DNA from: Pegea sp. RAD2-039
Taxonomy: Eukaryota > Chordata > Thaliacea > Salpida > Salpidae
Direction of reading: 5' to 3'
Assembly: GCA_034620365.1 (NCBI GenBank)
Contig: JAQGEQ010000379.1
Location: 372,001 to 436,000 of the forward strand
Length of the DNA stretch: 64,000 bases
Shown: positions 24,240-34,535 of the stretch, in pieces
How the letters are laid out: each line of letters begins with the position of its first letter
Position numbering within the stretch: position 1 is the stretch's first letter
The notes under the pieces: model-generated
The model's database searches: none
The model's input: only the letters and a program-made list of their open reading frames with translations
Told to the model about the DNA's origin: nothing
Position numbers and translations under genes: made by a program

Positions 24240-25130
24240 TTAGGGTATCATCCTTTTCTTTAAGACTGGTTGTGAAAATGTTTCACCCACTTTACCTAGT
24301 TGCTCGTCTTCATTGTAAAAGATTTCACCTGCGGCAGATTACAGTGGAGCTGTTTGAAGTGTTGTGGGTCCAGTTGCACTCCCTATACCATCGTAAATGG
24401 ATTTGATGTCACCCATTACTGCTTCAGCTCTGCTTTTTTCGATTTTTTGAAGCCAAAACTATTGGCAAATTTTCTTGAAGATTTACGAAATGTCTTTCTG
24501 GCCTCGTGCAAGTTGCTCAGAGTTGTTGGGCCAGCTTCATGCTTTTGCTTTACATTCACTTGACGATTTCCCTCAGCGAGAGAAAGCAACCTGTTGACAT
24601 TAACTACCAACTACTGAGCGTAGTAGAGTGTTCCCTAACAGCAAAACCTCATATTCATATTCTCTGCGTTAGCAAGTTTTTCTTTTCAGTAAATGAGTAA
24701 TTTGTTTTCTTACAAGGCCTTGGCTGGCGAGGCGCGTCTCTTCAAAGCAGCAATATCGACTTTCAGTCGAGTAACCTCGTTGTCAATGATGGCAGGTTTT
24801 CTGACGTCACAAATGTTACTGACGTCATCATCCTTACCGATGGTCATAGTACGTTCCTTCCAACATCCGAGTTTAAGAGTGGAAATCTCTTGTTTAGTTG
24901 AATTGTTTGCTAGGAGAATTAATTTACAGTCTGCTTGTCTAAATAGAAAACTATTAATTACCAGGCAGCCAATGAGTAATGCAAACTGGCAGACCAACAC
25001 CTTATTGACCGAGCTAAAGGCAGGCGATGGCTGTTCAGTAAGATGAGTACAGTCCTTCTACCAACGAAGCTACCCCTGGCGCCTGTCTCTATGTCAAACG
25101 AGATTAGGCTTATAACCCTCTCCAGAGCAC
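24240..25130 (-). mobile_element. Fragment of an APE-type LINE with an extra internal ORF
   Basis: On the minus strand a broken reading contains EARKTFRKSSRKFANSFG and then GDIKSIYDGIGSATGPTT. This is the linker between endonuclease and reverse transcriptase typical of the LINEs often mis-annotated as craniofacial development protein 2-like. The upstream part (24600-24665 and 25028-25126) matches the 5' part of the fragment at 31525-31680. Relative to that copy, it carries about 360 extra bases (24666-25028) with a 96-codon ORF on the minus strand (24710-25000, no ATG): a hydrophobic N-terminus, then NEVTRLKVDIAALKRR, which could form a coiled coil. The extra block also has two near-perfect TGACGTCA sites. 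Confidence 0.55.
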
Positions 25131-25329
25131 AAAGTCAGGGCAGAAATTAGCAAAACCGAAAGTAGCGGCTATTTAGGGAGCTTGTTTAAGGTCTACAGCA
25201 AACTCATGATTATAAAAGATGCAGAGATAGTTCAAGCACATATTTCAAATGGAGAAGAAAAGTCACTATAGTCGAGTTAGTTCAGGGGAGGACTTCAAAG
25301 AAACAGTCAGGAAGGTAAAGAAATGAGAA

Positions 25330-25580
25330 ACTGTAGTGACTAGCCAAAAGCATGAAGTACTTGGATTCACAGGATCGTCGAATAAATTAAACCATGTGAT
25401 GTTGGAGGTTTTTATTCCAGGCGCTTATTGATACAAGACCCTCTAAAAGCTTTGTTAGTGAAAAGGTTGATCGTAACTTCAAGATTGACAAAGCTCGAAA
25501 TAAATTTAAAATAGAGATTACTCAATCATCTAAGATTTGCAGAATAAATAAATTTTGCAAAGTCAACCTCCGCTAATAAT
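25330..25580 (+). mobile_element. Possible LTR-retrotransposon protease fragment
   Basis: A plus-strand frame reads FQALIDTRPSKSFVSEKVD around 25410-25470. It resembles the active-site region of retroviral-type aspartic proteases (ALIDTGAS), with Arg in place of the usual Gly. No reverse transcriptase or LTR could be tied to it. Short, degenerate and tentative. Confidence 0.35.
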
Positions 25581-27732
25581 GAAAGAGTAATATAAATCTA
25601 GTTGTCATGGAGAGCCTCGGTATAAAAGTGGTGGCAGAAAGTGACGGTGTGTCACGGTCAAAAGAACAAACAATAGTCTCTAGTGGATCTAGTGAAGTAT
25701 CAATAAGGAGGCTGTAGCTTTCTCGCTGCAAGTAAGATAGAGGAAATTACAAACAGCAACAGAAGAGAGATGACCGTTTTCTCAAAAATAAGTTTCTGTA
25801 GAAGTTACAATCACAGAGGAAGAGAGAACAGTAGAAGTAAGGCAACCTTATATCGCTGGAATTTTCTTCCTATCTTTTATATTGTCGTATTTTTCGTCTT
25901 TTTCATTTATTTTGTTTACAAATTTCTGGAAGAACAATTTTTACTACCAACAGTTTCGACAAGTCCGTTAGAGACATCAATATGACCTTAAATGAATCGC
26001 AGTATATGGAGCGGAGCTTCAACCCCCTACAAACCCAAAGTCGTTGCAGAGAGCGTAAGGACTTTTTGCTTATCAAGATTGGTTTGTAAATTTTCGGATA
26101 AAGTCTATAAATTCTCTGTGAGAAATAGAGTGTCAGCGAACTTGCGATGAAATGGGAACCACAACATATATCCGATGGGCATATGAAACGGGTTACTACG
26201 ATACGAAGCAAGATAATATTTGGGGAGTTCCCTGCTAGTGCTACCAGATCAGGATAATTTGCTGCTGAAAAAAAATTCCACATTGTTCAAACTTAAATTG
26301 AAAAAAACTTCTTGCAATTATAGATTGAAATGTAGAAACTTTCCCAGCAGATGAATTACTCTTGCAGTATGAGATGCTGTCTGCCGGAATTCTATACAGA
26401 AGGCATGAACCTTTTTTTTTCTTTTTTTTTTGGGCTGCTTTGGTTGAGAACGACGACGCATATACATGCCAGAGCAGAAATTACGGAGATCTAGTTGCCT
26501 ATGCAGCGTGATTAATAACCTTCCAAGTTGCCATGCTAGCGGAACAGACGAAGTGGTTCATCTGCAACCGGTTGGCGTCGCAATAGCTGCCAGAACGACA
26601 CTGAGTATCAAGAAAAGTTTGTGCTACTCTTATATCGAAAGATTTAGAACTACTAATATAAAAACACGAGTTTTTTGACGATTATTTAGTTTATTAACAC
26701 TTCGTTACTTACAGTTTTGAAAGAGATAGGTTCAACGAAGCGAGAAGAGAGCTTTATACTAAAACTCAAGAAGAAAAAATGTTAGGTTTTTGTTCTGCTC
26801 ACAAAAAAGTCAGTGACGTCATCACTACAGATGGGTGACGTCATACTTCGTGACGCATTGCTTCTTTTTCTTTGTTGATGAAGATTTGTGTCCTTTGAAA
26901 GACACTCCTGATACTCAATCCAAGCTCCAATCGAAAATGTCAGTTTGTGATAGAAAGATGAACGAAGCAAGATGGGATGTTAAAAGTTCTTGTCCTTATT
27001 CTAGCCAATAAATAAGATGATGATAATGTAAAGACGGCTGAACTGCGGAAGGCTAATATATAATCGAGTCCAGATGCCAGGGGATCGAAAGGTTCATTGC
27101 TGATGGCTTTGACGTTTACTTCATACTCAGTAATGATTCTCCGACAGGTTTTCCAAGTTAAGTAAAAAAGAATCCAGAAAATAATAATTCGAAAGGAAGA
27201 GGATGAAGAGAGGGAGGAATCTGGCGTGTTTCTGATGATGAAATGACGACGAGTTTTGATGGTCAGGGTATTAGAAGCTGTGAAGTCAACCTGAACAGCA
27301 GGAGAAACGGCGGAGATTGATGTCAATAGTAACAAAATGTGTGGTCTTCACTGTTTGGTCCAATTATTTGGTTCGGGAGAATGTGATAGTTTTGAATTGG
27401 GGGGGTAGTAGATTATTTTGCTGCTTGCGTCACTCCACTGTTCCCCTAGTTCATTCTGTAGTTGACTGTGATATTAACCGTCGTTACTAAGCGCTGTTGC
27501 TATTCGCTTTTACAATTGAATAAATCTCTTTTAAGGAGTTATTAACATTACATGCCATAGAAATACAGCAAGAATTTTGACATAAAAGTCACCGGAAGCT
27601 CGTTTTAGTTGAGAGTGGTTGCTACCACTACAATCCGATTCCATCTTCTTTTCAATCTTTAAAAATATCAAAATCGACTTTATCTATTTCACAAATTATT
27701 TTTAATAAAATCTGTAACTAAACTATTTACAA
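25581..27732. other. Less AT-rich, unassigned stretch
   Basis: This stretch has several open frames on both strands but none opens with a convincing ATG and signal. The best candidate lies on the minus strand at 26940-27335: a TTG-opened frame with one hydrophobic segment (FRIIIFWILFYLTW) and a possible GTAAAC donor. Dispersed repeat R1 lies at 26450-26640. A T-rich run is at 26410-26431. I see no gene I can support. Confidence 0.35.
26450..26640 (-). repeat. Dispersed repeat R1, copy 2 (diverged)
   Basis: The reverse complement shares CTCAGTGTCGTTCTG and CTGTTCCGCT blocks with the copy at 50455-50690, and more weakly with 11095-11300. Degenerate. Confidence 0.5.
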
Positions 27733-27805
27733 GTTTCCGTAGTGTAGCGGTTATCACGTTCGCCTTACACGCGAAAGGCCCCCGGTTCGAGCCCGGGCGG
27801 AAACA
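27733..27805 (+). tRNA. tRNA-Val(TAC)
   Basis: Complete cloverleaf. The acceptor stem GTTTCCG pairs with CGGAAAC, followed by discriminator A. The D arm (TAGTGTAGCGGTTATCAC) holds box A, the anticodon stem TTCGC/GCGAA encloses loop CTTACAC with anticodon TAC, and the T arm is GGTTCGAGCC. One T-to-C change in the variable loop distinguishes it from the other copies. A SINE begins only about five bases downstream. Confidence 0.93.
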
Positions 27806-27810
27806 TTTAT

Positions 27811-27990
27811 GTCCTGCTTAGTGGCGAAGCGGTTACTACACCTACCTTCTAGCTAGGAAGTACCGGGTTCGACCCCAGGTGGGGACATATAAAACTCCTG
27901 AGAAAAACCATAAAAAACTCCTGAGAATGTGTGTTAGTGAGATGTGCTCTTTTTAGGCACCCTCCTTCGCATTTATATATATAAATAAAT
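27811..27990 (+). mobile_element. tRNA-derived SINE, copy 1
   Basis: Three parts are visible. A tRNA-like head (27811-27887) has a box A-like TTAGTGGCGAAGCGG and a box B GGGTTCGACCCC. A short linker repeats AAAACTCCTGAGAA. The 3' tail (27931-27975), TGTGTGTTAGTGAGATG ... GGCACCCTCCTTCGCA, matches the end of the CR1/Jockey-like LINEs in this window. It ends in ATAAATAAATT repeats. The second copy is at 29494-29680. This is the classic arrangement of a SINE that borrows a LINE's 3' end for reverse transcription. Confidence 0.85.
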
Positions 27991-28369
27991 TAATTAATTA
28001 TAGAGAAAGCATTTCCTGTTAAAAAAGACACCAACAACATCTATTTCATTTCAATTCTATTTGAAAATTTAACAACAATTTGAAAATTATTGCAAACAAT
28101 TTACATATTTCAATCTGAAACTCTATACATCAAAATAAATCTATATAATGAATGATTATGAGTTAATTTAAGAGTTCAAAAAATAAAACTTCGTTATCAG
28201 AAAGAAAATTGTGTAACAAAACCAAAAACTGATTTACAAATTAGTAAAAAAGTTGTTTGAAAAGTTGCTTATTAAATAATATTTTGTATAACTAACTTAT
28301 CAACTAAAATAGGTTAAGCAACCAATTTTGTAAAAAAAGAAAATATAAAAATAAAACGAAATCAAAAGA

Positions 28370-28375
28370 TTTATT
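28370..28375 (-). terminator. Candidate polyadenylation signal AATAAA
   Basis: AATAAA on the minus strand about 30 bases beyond the stop of the 163-codon hypothetical gene. Confidence 0.4.
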
Positions 28376-28405
28376 CTTTTGATGGCTTAATAAATTTCAA
28401 ACAAA

Positions 28406-28897
28406 TTAAAATTTCTTTTTTCTATGATCTCTTTTCCGTTTTCGAATATCTGCACTTACTCTTTCAGCATACTTTTTTCTTTCCTTCCAAATATTATCTT
28501 CCTGAGCTTTCTCAATCAATTCTTTATCAGTTTCTGCATCGATTTCTTCTAACTCATACAAGTCAACATCAAATATTTCACCTGGTGAACAGGAGCCCTC
28601 AGAATCAGTTGAAGCATCCAAGCTCATGATATCATCAAGATTTACATCTAAATTCCCTTCTTTTAAAACTTCGTCAAATAAATCCTGCTGAGTTTTCTGG
28701 GACTGCTTTATTCTTATCTTCTTTGTTCTTTTCTTAACTTGTTTAGAAGCTTTTTGCCTTTTAATTATGTTAGTAGCTTTTTTAGCAGATATAAATCCGT
28801 TTTTTGCGATTTCTTGTATAGACTGTTTAGGAAGAGGATCAATTACTATGGAACAAGGTCGGCATCGAACTAAACCACTCATTTTTGACTCTTCCAT
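28406..28897 (-). CDS. Hypothetical charged protein (163 aa), possibly nuclear
   Basis: Not recognised. Intact ORF from ATG (28897), with a second in-frame ATG five codons later. It begins with a Cys-containing stretch (VRCRPCSIVIDPLPKQ). Then come a strongly basic segment (about residues 40-68, KRQKASKQVKKRTKKIRIKQ), an acidic middle (about 75-135, LDDIMSLDASTDSEGS and DVDLYELEEIDAETDKE) and a basic C-terminus (RKRKRDHRKKKF). The basic clusters could be nuclear or nucleolar localisation signals, and no membrane segment is present. Amino-acid use and the compositional blocks look like real coding sequence. An AATAAA follows the stop closely. Both ends could be complete in one exon; I found no splice sites that must be used. 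Confidence 0.65.
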   Translation of the reverse strand: MEESKMSGLVRCRPCSIVIDPLPKQSIQEIAKNGFISAKKATNIIKRQKASKQVKKRTKKIRIKQSQKTQQDLFDEVLKEGNLDVNLDDIMSLDASTDSEGSCSPGEIFDVDLYELEEIDAETDKELIEKAQEDNIWKERKKYAERVSADIRKRKRDHRKKKF

Positions 28898-28979
28898 GTC
28901 AATTTTGAATCAAATTTATTGCCGATTATTATTTTTAAATATAAATTTCTTTTGTTGAGAAATTAAATTTTTTCGACTG

Positions 28980-29493
28980 AAATTTCTGAAAATGTAATTT
29001 TTTATTTGAAAAATTCAGTTAAGGAATAAAATAAAAGCTTTTAAAGAAAATTTTTGTTAATAAAATCATAAAAATTTTACAATATCAAATATGTTTATGA
29101 TAATTATTCATATTGTAACAAATATAAATAGTATTTAAAAATTATTTAGTTTTATAAATTAATAAACAATATAATGAAATAGATATATAAAATATTTATA
29201 AAGTAATAGTTAATGAGGTTTTTTAAAAACCCTTTTTACTAGTTAAAATATCAGCTATCTTATAAAGCTTTAAACAAACTTTAGTTTGATATTTATTAAG
29301 TTCATAATTTTACCTTCAACAAAAACACATAAGAATTCTAAATAAATAAAAACTTCTGCTAGTAAAAAATTTTACAAACAAATAATAAACCTGCTCAGTC
29401 AATTTAATGCATAAACTTATTCACAAGTTCTTTTGTCAATCATCAGAAGTAGTTTTTCTGCTTTTTTAATAATCCATGCAAAAAAATAAAGTA
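28980..29493. other. AT-rich intergenic stretch, nothing recognised
   Basis: No ORF or repeat visible between the hypothetical gene and the second SINE. Confidence 0.4.
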
Positions 29494-29680
29494 GTCCTGC
29501 TTAGTGGCGAAGCGGTTACTACACCTACCTCCTAGCTAGGAAGTACCGGGTTCGACCCCAGGTGGAGACATATTTATAAAACTCCTGAGAAAAACCATAA
29601 AAAACTCGTGAGAATGTGTGTTAGTGAGATGTGCTCTCTTTAGGCACCCTCCTTCGCATTTATATAAATAAATAAAAATA
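29494..29680 (+). mobile_element. tRNA-derived SINE, copy 2
   Basis: Nearly identical to copy 1 at 27811-27990: same tRNA-like head with box A and box B, same AAAACTC linker and same LINE-like 3' tail, ending in TAAATAAAAATAAAA. The close similarity suggests both inserted fairly recently. Confidence 0.87.
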
Positions 29681-29689
29681 AAAGCTAGC

Positions 29690-31680
29690 TTTGGCCGTGC
29701 TCCCAGTGAGTATGTTAAAAGCAGTGAAATACAGAGGAAATATACGAGTAAGACACAGTGAAATCGATTAAATTTTTGTTAAAACTGATCTTATGCTCTC
29801 TTCTTCAGTTATTTCAGAGCAATCCGCTGCGATATCTTTCCAGTTGCTAGTATTGATGTTAAGCGATTTCATATCGCGCTTGCAAGTATCTTTGAAACGT
29901 AGACAGAAACTGCCGATGTTGCGTCTGCCTTTTGATTGGATATAACAGATTTTTTGACATCTTTCCTCATCCATTTGACGGTCGTGTCCAAGCCAGCAAA
30001 GATTTTGCTTTTTTTTGCTTTTTTGTTTTTTTGCTGCACATTGTTAATAGACCAGTGCGCCTTAAGACTTCCTTGTTTGAGATCTTTTTCGTGATTGAGA
30101 TCGCAATATTAGACGAAGACAACGGAAATGAAAGGGGTTGAGTTTATTTTCGTTCTCCGTCGACAAAGGCCAAGTTTAGCTAGCGTACATTAGCGTACTT
30201 CAGACAAAGGTTTTGGTATCTTTTGTTCTGATAGATAGCTTTGAATTATCCCCGACCTAGAGGTGACCCGTGCAAACATTCCAGATGGTTTAGAGATGCA
30301 GCTGTTGATTTCATCTTCGATCGGTGCTGTTATTTTTGAGTCGAGATAGACAATTTATCTACAGCCTCAGCTCCACAGCCATCGATGTTGATTGGCTGTG
30401 GGACGTTAACTTCTTGGCTTTTGTCTTTTGAGGCTGATTTTCATTCCAAAGTTTTTGCAAGCTGCTGAGAATCAATCTATCAGCATCTGTAGGTCTTTGG
30501 CTGAATGTGAAACAATTGCTGCGTCATCAGCAACAAATGGGTCGCGGATGTGGATCTTTTTCACACGCAAGAAACGCTAAATGAGAAAAAACCACAAAAA
30601 GAAGAAGACACATTCCTGTTTTATTCCATTTTTGATGGTGAATGGTACAGAGCAGTTTCCTTCATACTGAACTGTTGCCTTGGTGTTCCTGTGGAATGAC
30701 GTCACCATATTGAAGAGGATAGAAAAGCAACTAATCTTCATCAGTATCAAGAACAGACCCTCTCTACTAACGAGGTCGAAAGCCTTAGTAAGGCTGATGA
30801 ACGCAATATACAAAGGCATGTAATTGGCGTACACAAAAGATAATGTCCATACTCTAGCGTTTTGATCTGTGAGACGAGATTCTTTCAGTTAGTATTTGTA
30901 GGCGAGGAAGTAACACACGAGCAAATACTTTACCTGCAATGTTAAGTAAGGATATACATCTGTAAATCGGACCTGGCACTCGTTGCAACTTTATAATCTT
31001 TGCATCGCACATGTCTTCTGGAATATGTCCTTATCTCCAACATCTAACTAAAATATCGTGAAGAAGGGGTAGAAGGCAAGATTTAGATAGTTTCAGTAGG
31101 TCTGGTGGTATATCATCGCTACCTGGTGCTTTTGCAGAGTCCATTGATGAAATGGCTTTGCTGAGTTATTCTCTTGTTAACTCACAACCTAGATCGTATA
31201 TGACTGGTAGTCGTTCAATTTTATCTGGCGGTTTTTGCAAATGAGGAAGCTCAACAAGACGTTGGTCCATTAGAAAGTATCTTGCCATAACCAAAGCTTT
31301 CAAGACACGAATGATGATCAGTACCTAGTCTTGAGTTTAAATCATCCAGAACAATGATATCGTCGTGTTTGGGGAAATTGCAAATGATCAGATTAAGTTT
31401 CTCATAGAACATTACTTCCACGTCATCAGCAGTGTATGAAGCAGGCGCGTAAACCCTGACTAGGGTTGCCGTGCCTTACTGGTATATATGCAAAGAGTTG
31501 GTACACGTTCGTTGCCATCCGTAACTACCAACTACTGAGCGTAGTAGGGTGCTCCTAGCAGCAAAACCATATCATATTCATCTGTTCAGTAAGATGAGTA
31601 CAGTCCTTCTACCAACGGAGCTACCCCTGGCGCCCGTCTCTATGTCAAACGAGATTAAGCTTATAACCGGTAACTTCCCT
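29690..31680 (-). mobile_element. Degenerate APE-type LINE (endonuclease and reverse transcriptase remnants)
   Basis: On the minus strand, in order: a tRNA-like 5' segment (31565-31668, reading GGGGTAGCTCCGTTGGTAGA); an apurinic-endonuclease remnant (about 31240-31440, IIVLDDLNSRLG ... SFGYGKILSNG); a reverse-transcriptase remnant (30577-30834, SLTKAFDLVSREGLF and SFHRNTKATVQYEGNCSVPF); and the C-terminal segment (29768-29974, LRFKDTCKRDMKSLNI ... WKDIAADC). The last is characteristic of the LINE group often annotated as craniofacial development protein 2-like. Many frameshifts and stops are present, and the motif regions are in different frames. It is a fossil copy of a LINE family different from the CR1/Jockey-like copies. 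Confidence 0.75.
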
Positions 31681-32439
31681 TTCACTTTACGTTAAATTGG
31701 GTTTAAACTGTTGTGACAAATAACCATTCATTCACAAATTCGATAAAAATTTAGCCAAAAGTAGCATCAAGTTAAAATTTAGAGTTGACCTATTACAATC
31801 TGAAAGATCAGGATCAAGGATTTATCCAATCTTCAGGATAAGAGTAAAAGTAAATATAAAAAATGTCTTTTAGTACAAAATGATTTTTCACTAATCTATT
31901 AAGAAAGCAACAAAGTTCCTCAACAGTGTCTGTACTCTTCTGGATATTCAGCATAAGGTTCACTTCACAATAATTATTAACATAATATTTTATATGTTTA
32001 TATTATGTTGCTTTCCAAATAGACAACAAACTGTGACTTCATCTTTATACCTTTTTGTCACTCCTTCTAAGTGCACCTTTATTACACCTCTCCTTTCCTT
32101 GCATGTCTTCGAACCTTATAACACTGCCAATAAAAATCAAGATTACAATATTATTAATGACACCTTCTTCTGCAACCATTTTTCGTAATTAGTGAATTTT
32201 ATTAATCAACTAACTACAACCAAGAGTTAAGAAAAGGTAAGAAGGGTCTTTTTGGATCTAAAAGTATTCTAAAGTAGATAAAATTATATTCGATCATACT
32301 TTCAAATATAATAGAATTTATTATGAAAGTAACGATAGAGAATTTTTGCAAATTAGTTATAAGCATCTCGCAAATAAATCAATCTAATTGGTAAATAAAA
32401 TAAATTTCATAATAATTCTTCTAGTAAAAAGTAAGAAAA

Positions 32440-32512
32440 TGTTTCCGCCCGGGCTCGAACCGGGGACCTTTCGCGTGTAAGGCGAACGTGATAACCACTA
32501 CACTACGGAAAC
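32440..32512 (-). tRNA. tRNA-Val(TAC)
   Basis: Full cloverleaf on the minus strand with GTTTCCG/CGGAAAC acceptor stem, discriminator A, loop CTTACAC with anticodon TAC, and intact A and B boxes. Nearly identical to the copy at 60809. Confidence 0.94.
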
Positions 32513-32925
32513 TTGTGAATGTGTTTCTCGTATTAAGTAATTTATTCGCTCGATTATAGTATTAACGTTTCGACCGAAACAGGCTACACTACTAGTAGAA
32601 GCTTTGTTTAAGATATTGTTAAAAGCTTTAAAGGTAAAGTTAAAATTAAGTTCTTGTTCTCATTAAACACAAAGAAGATAAACGATCAACAATCACACAA
32701 CAATCACAATTATATTTCGGTCAGGAGTTCTTTTCACGCATTAGCTATTTCACTCAAGAGCTTTCTCGTGAAAATATAAATCAATTCTAACTTAATATTT
32801 GTACTTCTGTGGCTCTCTCTTCGGCTGTTTCTTTCCTACTAACAAAGCTTGTTAAAGGCTTCTAGGATTAAAGGTCAGATTAAAAATTAAAGTAAAACTA
32901 AGAATAAAGTTCAGCTGATTCAAAA

Positions 32926-32998
32926 TGTTTCCGCCCGGGCTCGAACCGGGGACCTTTCGCGTGTAAGGCGAACGTGATGACCACTACACTACGGAAAC
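32926..32998 (-). tRNA. tRNA-Val(TAC)
   Basis: Complete minus-strand tRNA-Val with loop CTTACAC. One T-to-C change in the D loop (GGTCATCAC) compared with the 32440 copy. First unit of the tandem array. Confidence 0.92.
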
Positions 32999-33125
32999 TT
33001 GTTAAAAATACTAATATTAAAAATATTTGAAACTAATAAATAATAATTCTAATTAAATATTAAAAATTATCACAATTAATCTTAATTTAGAAAAAGTAAA
33101 ATTTAAAACATCAGCTGATTCAAAA

Positions 33126-33199
33126 TGTTTCCGCCCGGGCTCGAACCGGGGACCTTTCGCGTGTAAGGCGAAACGTGATGACCGCTACACTACGGAAAC
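33126..33199 (-). tRNA. tRNA-Val(TAC) with one-base insertion, possibly a pseudogene
   Basis: Same sequence as its neighbours except for one extra T between the D arm and the anticodon stem (ACGTTTCGCC against ACGTTCGCC), making it 74 bases long. The insertion at the D-arm/anticodon-arm hinge could disturb folding. The internal promoter boxes are intact. Confidence 0.75.
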
Positions 33200-33327
33200 T
33201 TGTTGAAGAATTCTAATATTAAAAATAATTGAAACTAATAAATAATAATTCTCATTAAATATTAAAAATTATCACAACTAATCTTAATTTAGAAAAAATA
33301 AAATTTAAAACATCAGCTGATTCAAAA

Positions 33328-33400
33328 TGTTTCCGCCCGGGCTCGAACCGGGGACCTTTCGCGTGTTAGGCGAACGTGATAACCGCTACACTACGGAAAC
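33328..33400 (-). tRNA. tRNA-Val(AAC)
   Basis: Complete minus-strand tRNA-Val with loop CTAACAC and anticodon AAC, differing by one base from the TAC copies beside it. Its 5' flank (33401-33570) is duplicated at 60648-60808. Confidence 0.93.
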
Positions 33401-33609
33401 TTGTTGAAAGAGATGTTCTTTACAAGCGAGCATTTAATCCAATAAAACTATATATTCTGTTCATTTATTTAACGTATGACTGCAAATAACAAACTATACA
33501 GCTCTTATAGTAAACACGAAAATATGACTTGAAGAAAATTAAAAGTAAAAAAGTTCTAAAACCCACAGCTGAAATATAAAAGTAAATAAAATAGGACGAC
33601 TGCAAAGGC

Positions 33610-34535
33610 AATAAACGGACAGCAAATTGAAAGTCAATTAAATTGTGGATAATTTAAAAAATAAGAATTAGTTTGTATTTAATCCGTCGAATTTCGAAAG
33701 TTTCTAAATTGAAGAAGCTGGGACGAGGTTTATAACTATCATATTTAATATTAAGTTTCCTGCATACAAGTCTCGTAAATGTTACCTGAACACATTCGAT
33801 TTTTTTGATATCACTAACTTGGTATGGCATCCATGTACTAAAATTGTATTCAAGAATTGGACATACGTTTAATTTGAAAAGATTGATAAAAAAGCATGGG
33901 TTCTTAGAATTAAAGGTCTTTATAATAAGAAAGACAAGATTGATTGATTTTCCAAAGATTTTGGAAACATAATTGTGTCATTTAAAGTCAGATGATAGAG
34001 TAATGCCAAAGTCTAGGACCGAAGATACTCGTTAAATAATAAATCGATTGATGGAGTATTGGTTCAAGCAATTTACAGCTGGTTTACGAGAAAAAGTTAT
34101 AAGTTCAGACTTTGTGGGCTGGATTCTGAGCTGCCAATTCGTAGACCAGTTTTCTACAGTGTGTAGTGCAGTTTGAAGGATTACAAGATAATAGCTTTAT
34201 ATCATTTGCATACACAAACACTCTGACATCATCTACTGCTACTAGTATTCTGATAAGGTCTTCAATGAAAATTAAAAGAGAAGGGGACCCAGAACAGAAC
34301 CCTGAGGAACACCACTGGTGATTTGACTAGGAGTAGATAAAAATCTTTCTACACGAGTTTGTTGGATTCTACCTGATAGGTAATCTTCAATCCACTGTAA
34401 GATAAAGCTGTTGATTTTTAAGTTTTTCAATACAGTAACGAGCTTAGTGTGTGGGACAGAATCAAACGCTTTAGCGTTATTCTGTTTTTTAATAAAAGAT
34501 GCTTGAAAGATAGAGACATAGAAAGATACTTTCAT
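33610..34535 (-). mobile_element. CR1/Jockey-like LINE fragment with reverse-transcriptase core
   Basis: The minus-strand ORF at 34272-34535 carries reverse-transcriptase blocks: KAFDSVPHTKL, then WIEDYLSGRIQQTRVE, then SGVPQGSVLGPLLF. Downstream (34270-33610), in shifting frames, are the thumb and C-terminal region, including NIKYDSYK, shared with the LINEs at 16.3-17.0 and 21.4-21.9 kb. The catalytic YADD-type block is reached only after a frameshift (about 34220). The element is truncated at both ends and dead. It lies just 3' of the coiled-coil gene on the same strand. Confidence 0.8.

Larger units (their letters stand above)
32905..33410 (-). repeat. ~200-bp tandem repeat, each unit carrying one tRNA-Val
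   Basis: Three units, each with ATCAGCTGATTCAAAATG, a tRNA-Val gene, and an AT-rich spacer of about 125 bases that is nearly identical between units (TAATAATTCT.ATTAAATATT). The tRNA copies differ in anticodon (TAC, TAC, AAC), and one has a one-base insertion. A recent tandem amplification is likely. Confidence 0.88.
31875..33570. repeat. Segment duplicated in inverted orientation at 60648-61446
   Basis: The reverse complement of 31875-32512 matches 60809-61446, and the reverse complement of 33328-33570 matches 60648-60881. The far locus therefore lacks the three tRNA units between. The mirrored 64-codon ORFs inside this block (31994-32188 here) exist because the DNA is duplicated and show no other sign of coding. 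Confidence 0.85.

Noticed and set aside
26940..27335. Minus-strand ORF with a signal-like start and a hydrophobic segment
   Set aside because: It opens with TTG, not ATG; no upstream exon was found, and several alternative splice models are equally weak. It lies in retroelement-like debris.
31994..32188. 64-codon ORF nearly identical to one at 61133-61327
   Set aside because: Identity is explained by duplication of the DNA. There is no signal or composition that suggests a protein.
32905..33410. Regularly spaced repeats that could suggest a CRISPR array
   Set aside because: The repeated units are 73-base tRNA-Val genes with near-identical spacers in a eukaryotic genome.
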